Source: Prevotellaceae bacterium (lineage in GTDB: Bacteria > Bacteroidota > Bacteroidia > Bacteroidales > UBA932). From it: 13,223 nt of DNA. A model generated the notes under the pieces. That model searched no databases. It saw nothing but the letters and a program-made list of their open reading frames with translations, and was not told where the DNA came from. Positions 12,632 to 13,223 of the stretch are shown here, piece by piece. Position 1 is the stretch's first letter. Each line of letters starts with the position of its first letter. The DNA is taken from NCBI GenBank assembly GCA_031287815.1, contig JAITSM010000035.1, forward strand, positions 1-13,223, written 5' to 3'. Made by a program: the position numbers and the translations under genes.

Positions 12632-13223
12632 CGGTTGTTTTTCCTGCAATAGCATGGGCTTTTTGCAACGCTTCATTGATATGGCTGCATATAAATTCAC
12701 GTCCCAGTTCATCTGCAAATCCTGATTTTTCTATGGTTTGGCGCACACCGGCATTAACGCCCGACAGGACAATTTGTATTTTTTCTTTTTCGGAACGCCG
12801 CCAAAGGTTGCGCAGGTTGTGCAATCCGGTGGAATCAATAAACGGCACTTTGCGCATGCGGATAATACGAATCTTCGGGCGCCTGCGCGTGAAGCGGCCT
12901 TCCACCTCATCAAACTTATTGGCAATGCCGAAAAAGAACGGTCCGTTGATTTCGTATACTTCTGTGTCCGGCGGTATGTCTAATACTTCGGCGGTAGTGT
13001 CCTCTTCGTTTTCGGATGCGCGCACTTCATTTTCGATAACAGAAATGCTGGACGTTTCCGTTACCCGCTTCAGGAAAAGAATCACCGCCATGAGTAGCCC
13101 GATTTCAATAGCAATGGTTAAATCGAAAAATACGGTAAGTCCGAAAGTAACCAGCAAAACGGCAATGTCTGTTTTAGGATTATTGAACAGCGCCTTGAAC
13201 GAACGCCATTCGCTCATGTTGTA
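12627..13223 (-). CDS. SulP family anion transporter, C-terminal part with STAS domain (partial)
   Basis: The gene enters from beyond the right edge; about 198 C-terminal residues are visible, beginning YNMSEWRSF. SulP proteins are inner membrane sulfate, bicarbonate or other anion transporters. The first part has the last membrane segments (IAVLLVTFGLTVFFDLTIAI and EIGLLMAVILFL), followed by a charged linker (ENEVRASENEEDTTAEV). The STAS domain starts at VYEINGPFFFGIANKF and carries the conserved DSTG loop in PFIDSTGLHNLRNL. The STAS domain regulates transport and can bind nucleotides or partner proteins in characterised relatives. The substrate cannot be decided. It lies upstream of porV, where porU would be expected, but porV has its own promoter. 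Confidence 0.93.
   Translation of the reverse strand, partial: YNMSEWRSFKALFNNPKTDIAVLLVTFGLTVFFDLTIAIEIGLLMAVILFLKRVTETSSISVIENEVRASENEEDTTAEVLDIPPDTEVYEINGPFFFGIANKFDEVEGRFTRRRPKIRIIRMRKVPFIDSTGLHNLRNLWRRSEKEKIQIVLSGVNAGVRQTIEKSGFADELGREFICSHINEALQKAHAIAGKTTG

Overview
The window looks like chromosomal DNA from a member of the Bacteroidota, most likely the order Bacteroidales. Four things support this. A PorV-type outer membrane protein of the type IX secretion system is followed by ispF, an order known from Porphyromonas. Several upstream regions carry the Bacteroidetes -7 promoter motif TAnnTTTG. There are Bacteroidetes FadL/OmpP1-like 'hemin receptor' barrels and a WbqC-family protein. 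Shine-Dalgarno sequences are mostly absent or A-rich. The surface proteins and the many intergenic minisatellites would fit a gut or host-associated symbiont, but that is inference.

Layout, left to right. Positions 1-395 hold a 21-bp GC-rich tandem array (open in all six frames), a GC palindrome and low-complexity DNA. They end in a near-consensus sigma-54 promoter that points at a Tyr- and Ser/Arg-rich lipoprotein (431-1765). Two tandem FadL/OmpP1-like outer membrane barrels follow on the same strand (1860-3359 and 3473-4852), closed by a strong intrinsic terminator (4877-4916). On the minus strand, a lipoprotein GH3 beta-N-acetylhexosaminidase (6747-5638) is followed after 2 nt by a WbqC-family gene (5635-4997) whose 3' end runs into an intergenic inverted repeat. 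Next comes an AT-rich minisatellite of 16 units at exactly 21-bp spacing (6942-7276), each unit centred on an invariant AGCT palindrome. A large secreted protein with a FISUMP C-terminal domain (9457-7484, minus) follows.

Its upstream region (9458-9903) is the densest non-coding stretch. It has a 14-bp duplication, small hairpins, a 108-bp long imperfect hairpin, and two mirror-image copies of a TACCTTTG promoter block that face outwards around a GGCGCC-centred element. The right-hand promoter drives a two-gene overlapping plus-strand operon: a Panacea/DUF4065 protein (9904-10377) and a small two-transmembrane protein (10355-10738). This layout is that of a Panacea-type toxin-antitoxin (PanAT) module. 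Converging on it from the right is the minus-strand operon porV-ispF (12459-10708), preceded by the 3' part of a SulP-STAS anion transporter that runs off the window edge.

Functional themes are the outer membrane and cell surface (lipoproteins, barrels, T9SS PorV, secreted FISUMP protein), peptidoglycan amino-sugar turnover (GH3), isoprenoid synthesis (IspF), anion transport (SulP) and a probable toxin-antitoxin or phage-defence pair. The most interesting items are the PanAT-like pair with its mirror promoter, the sigma-54 promoter in front of the odd lipoprotein, the unlinking of porV from porU, and the recurrence of 21-bp units in three unrelated intergenic sequences.
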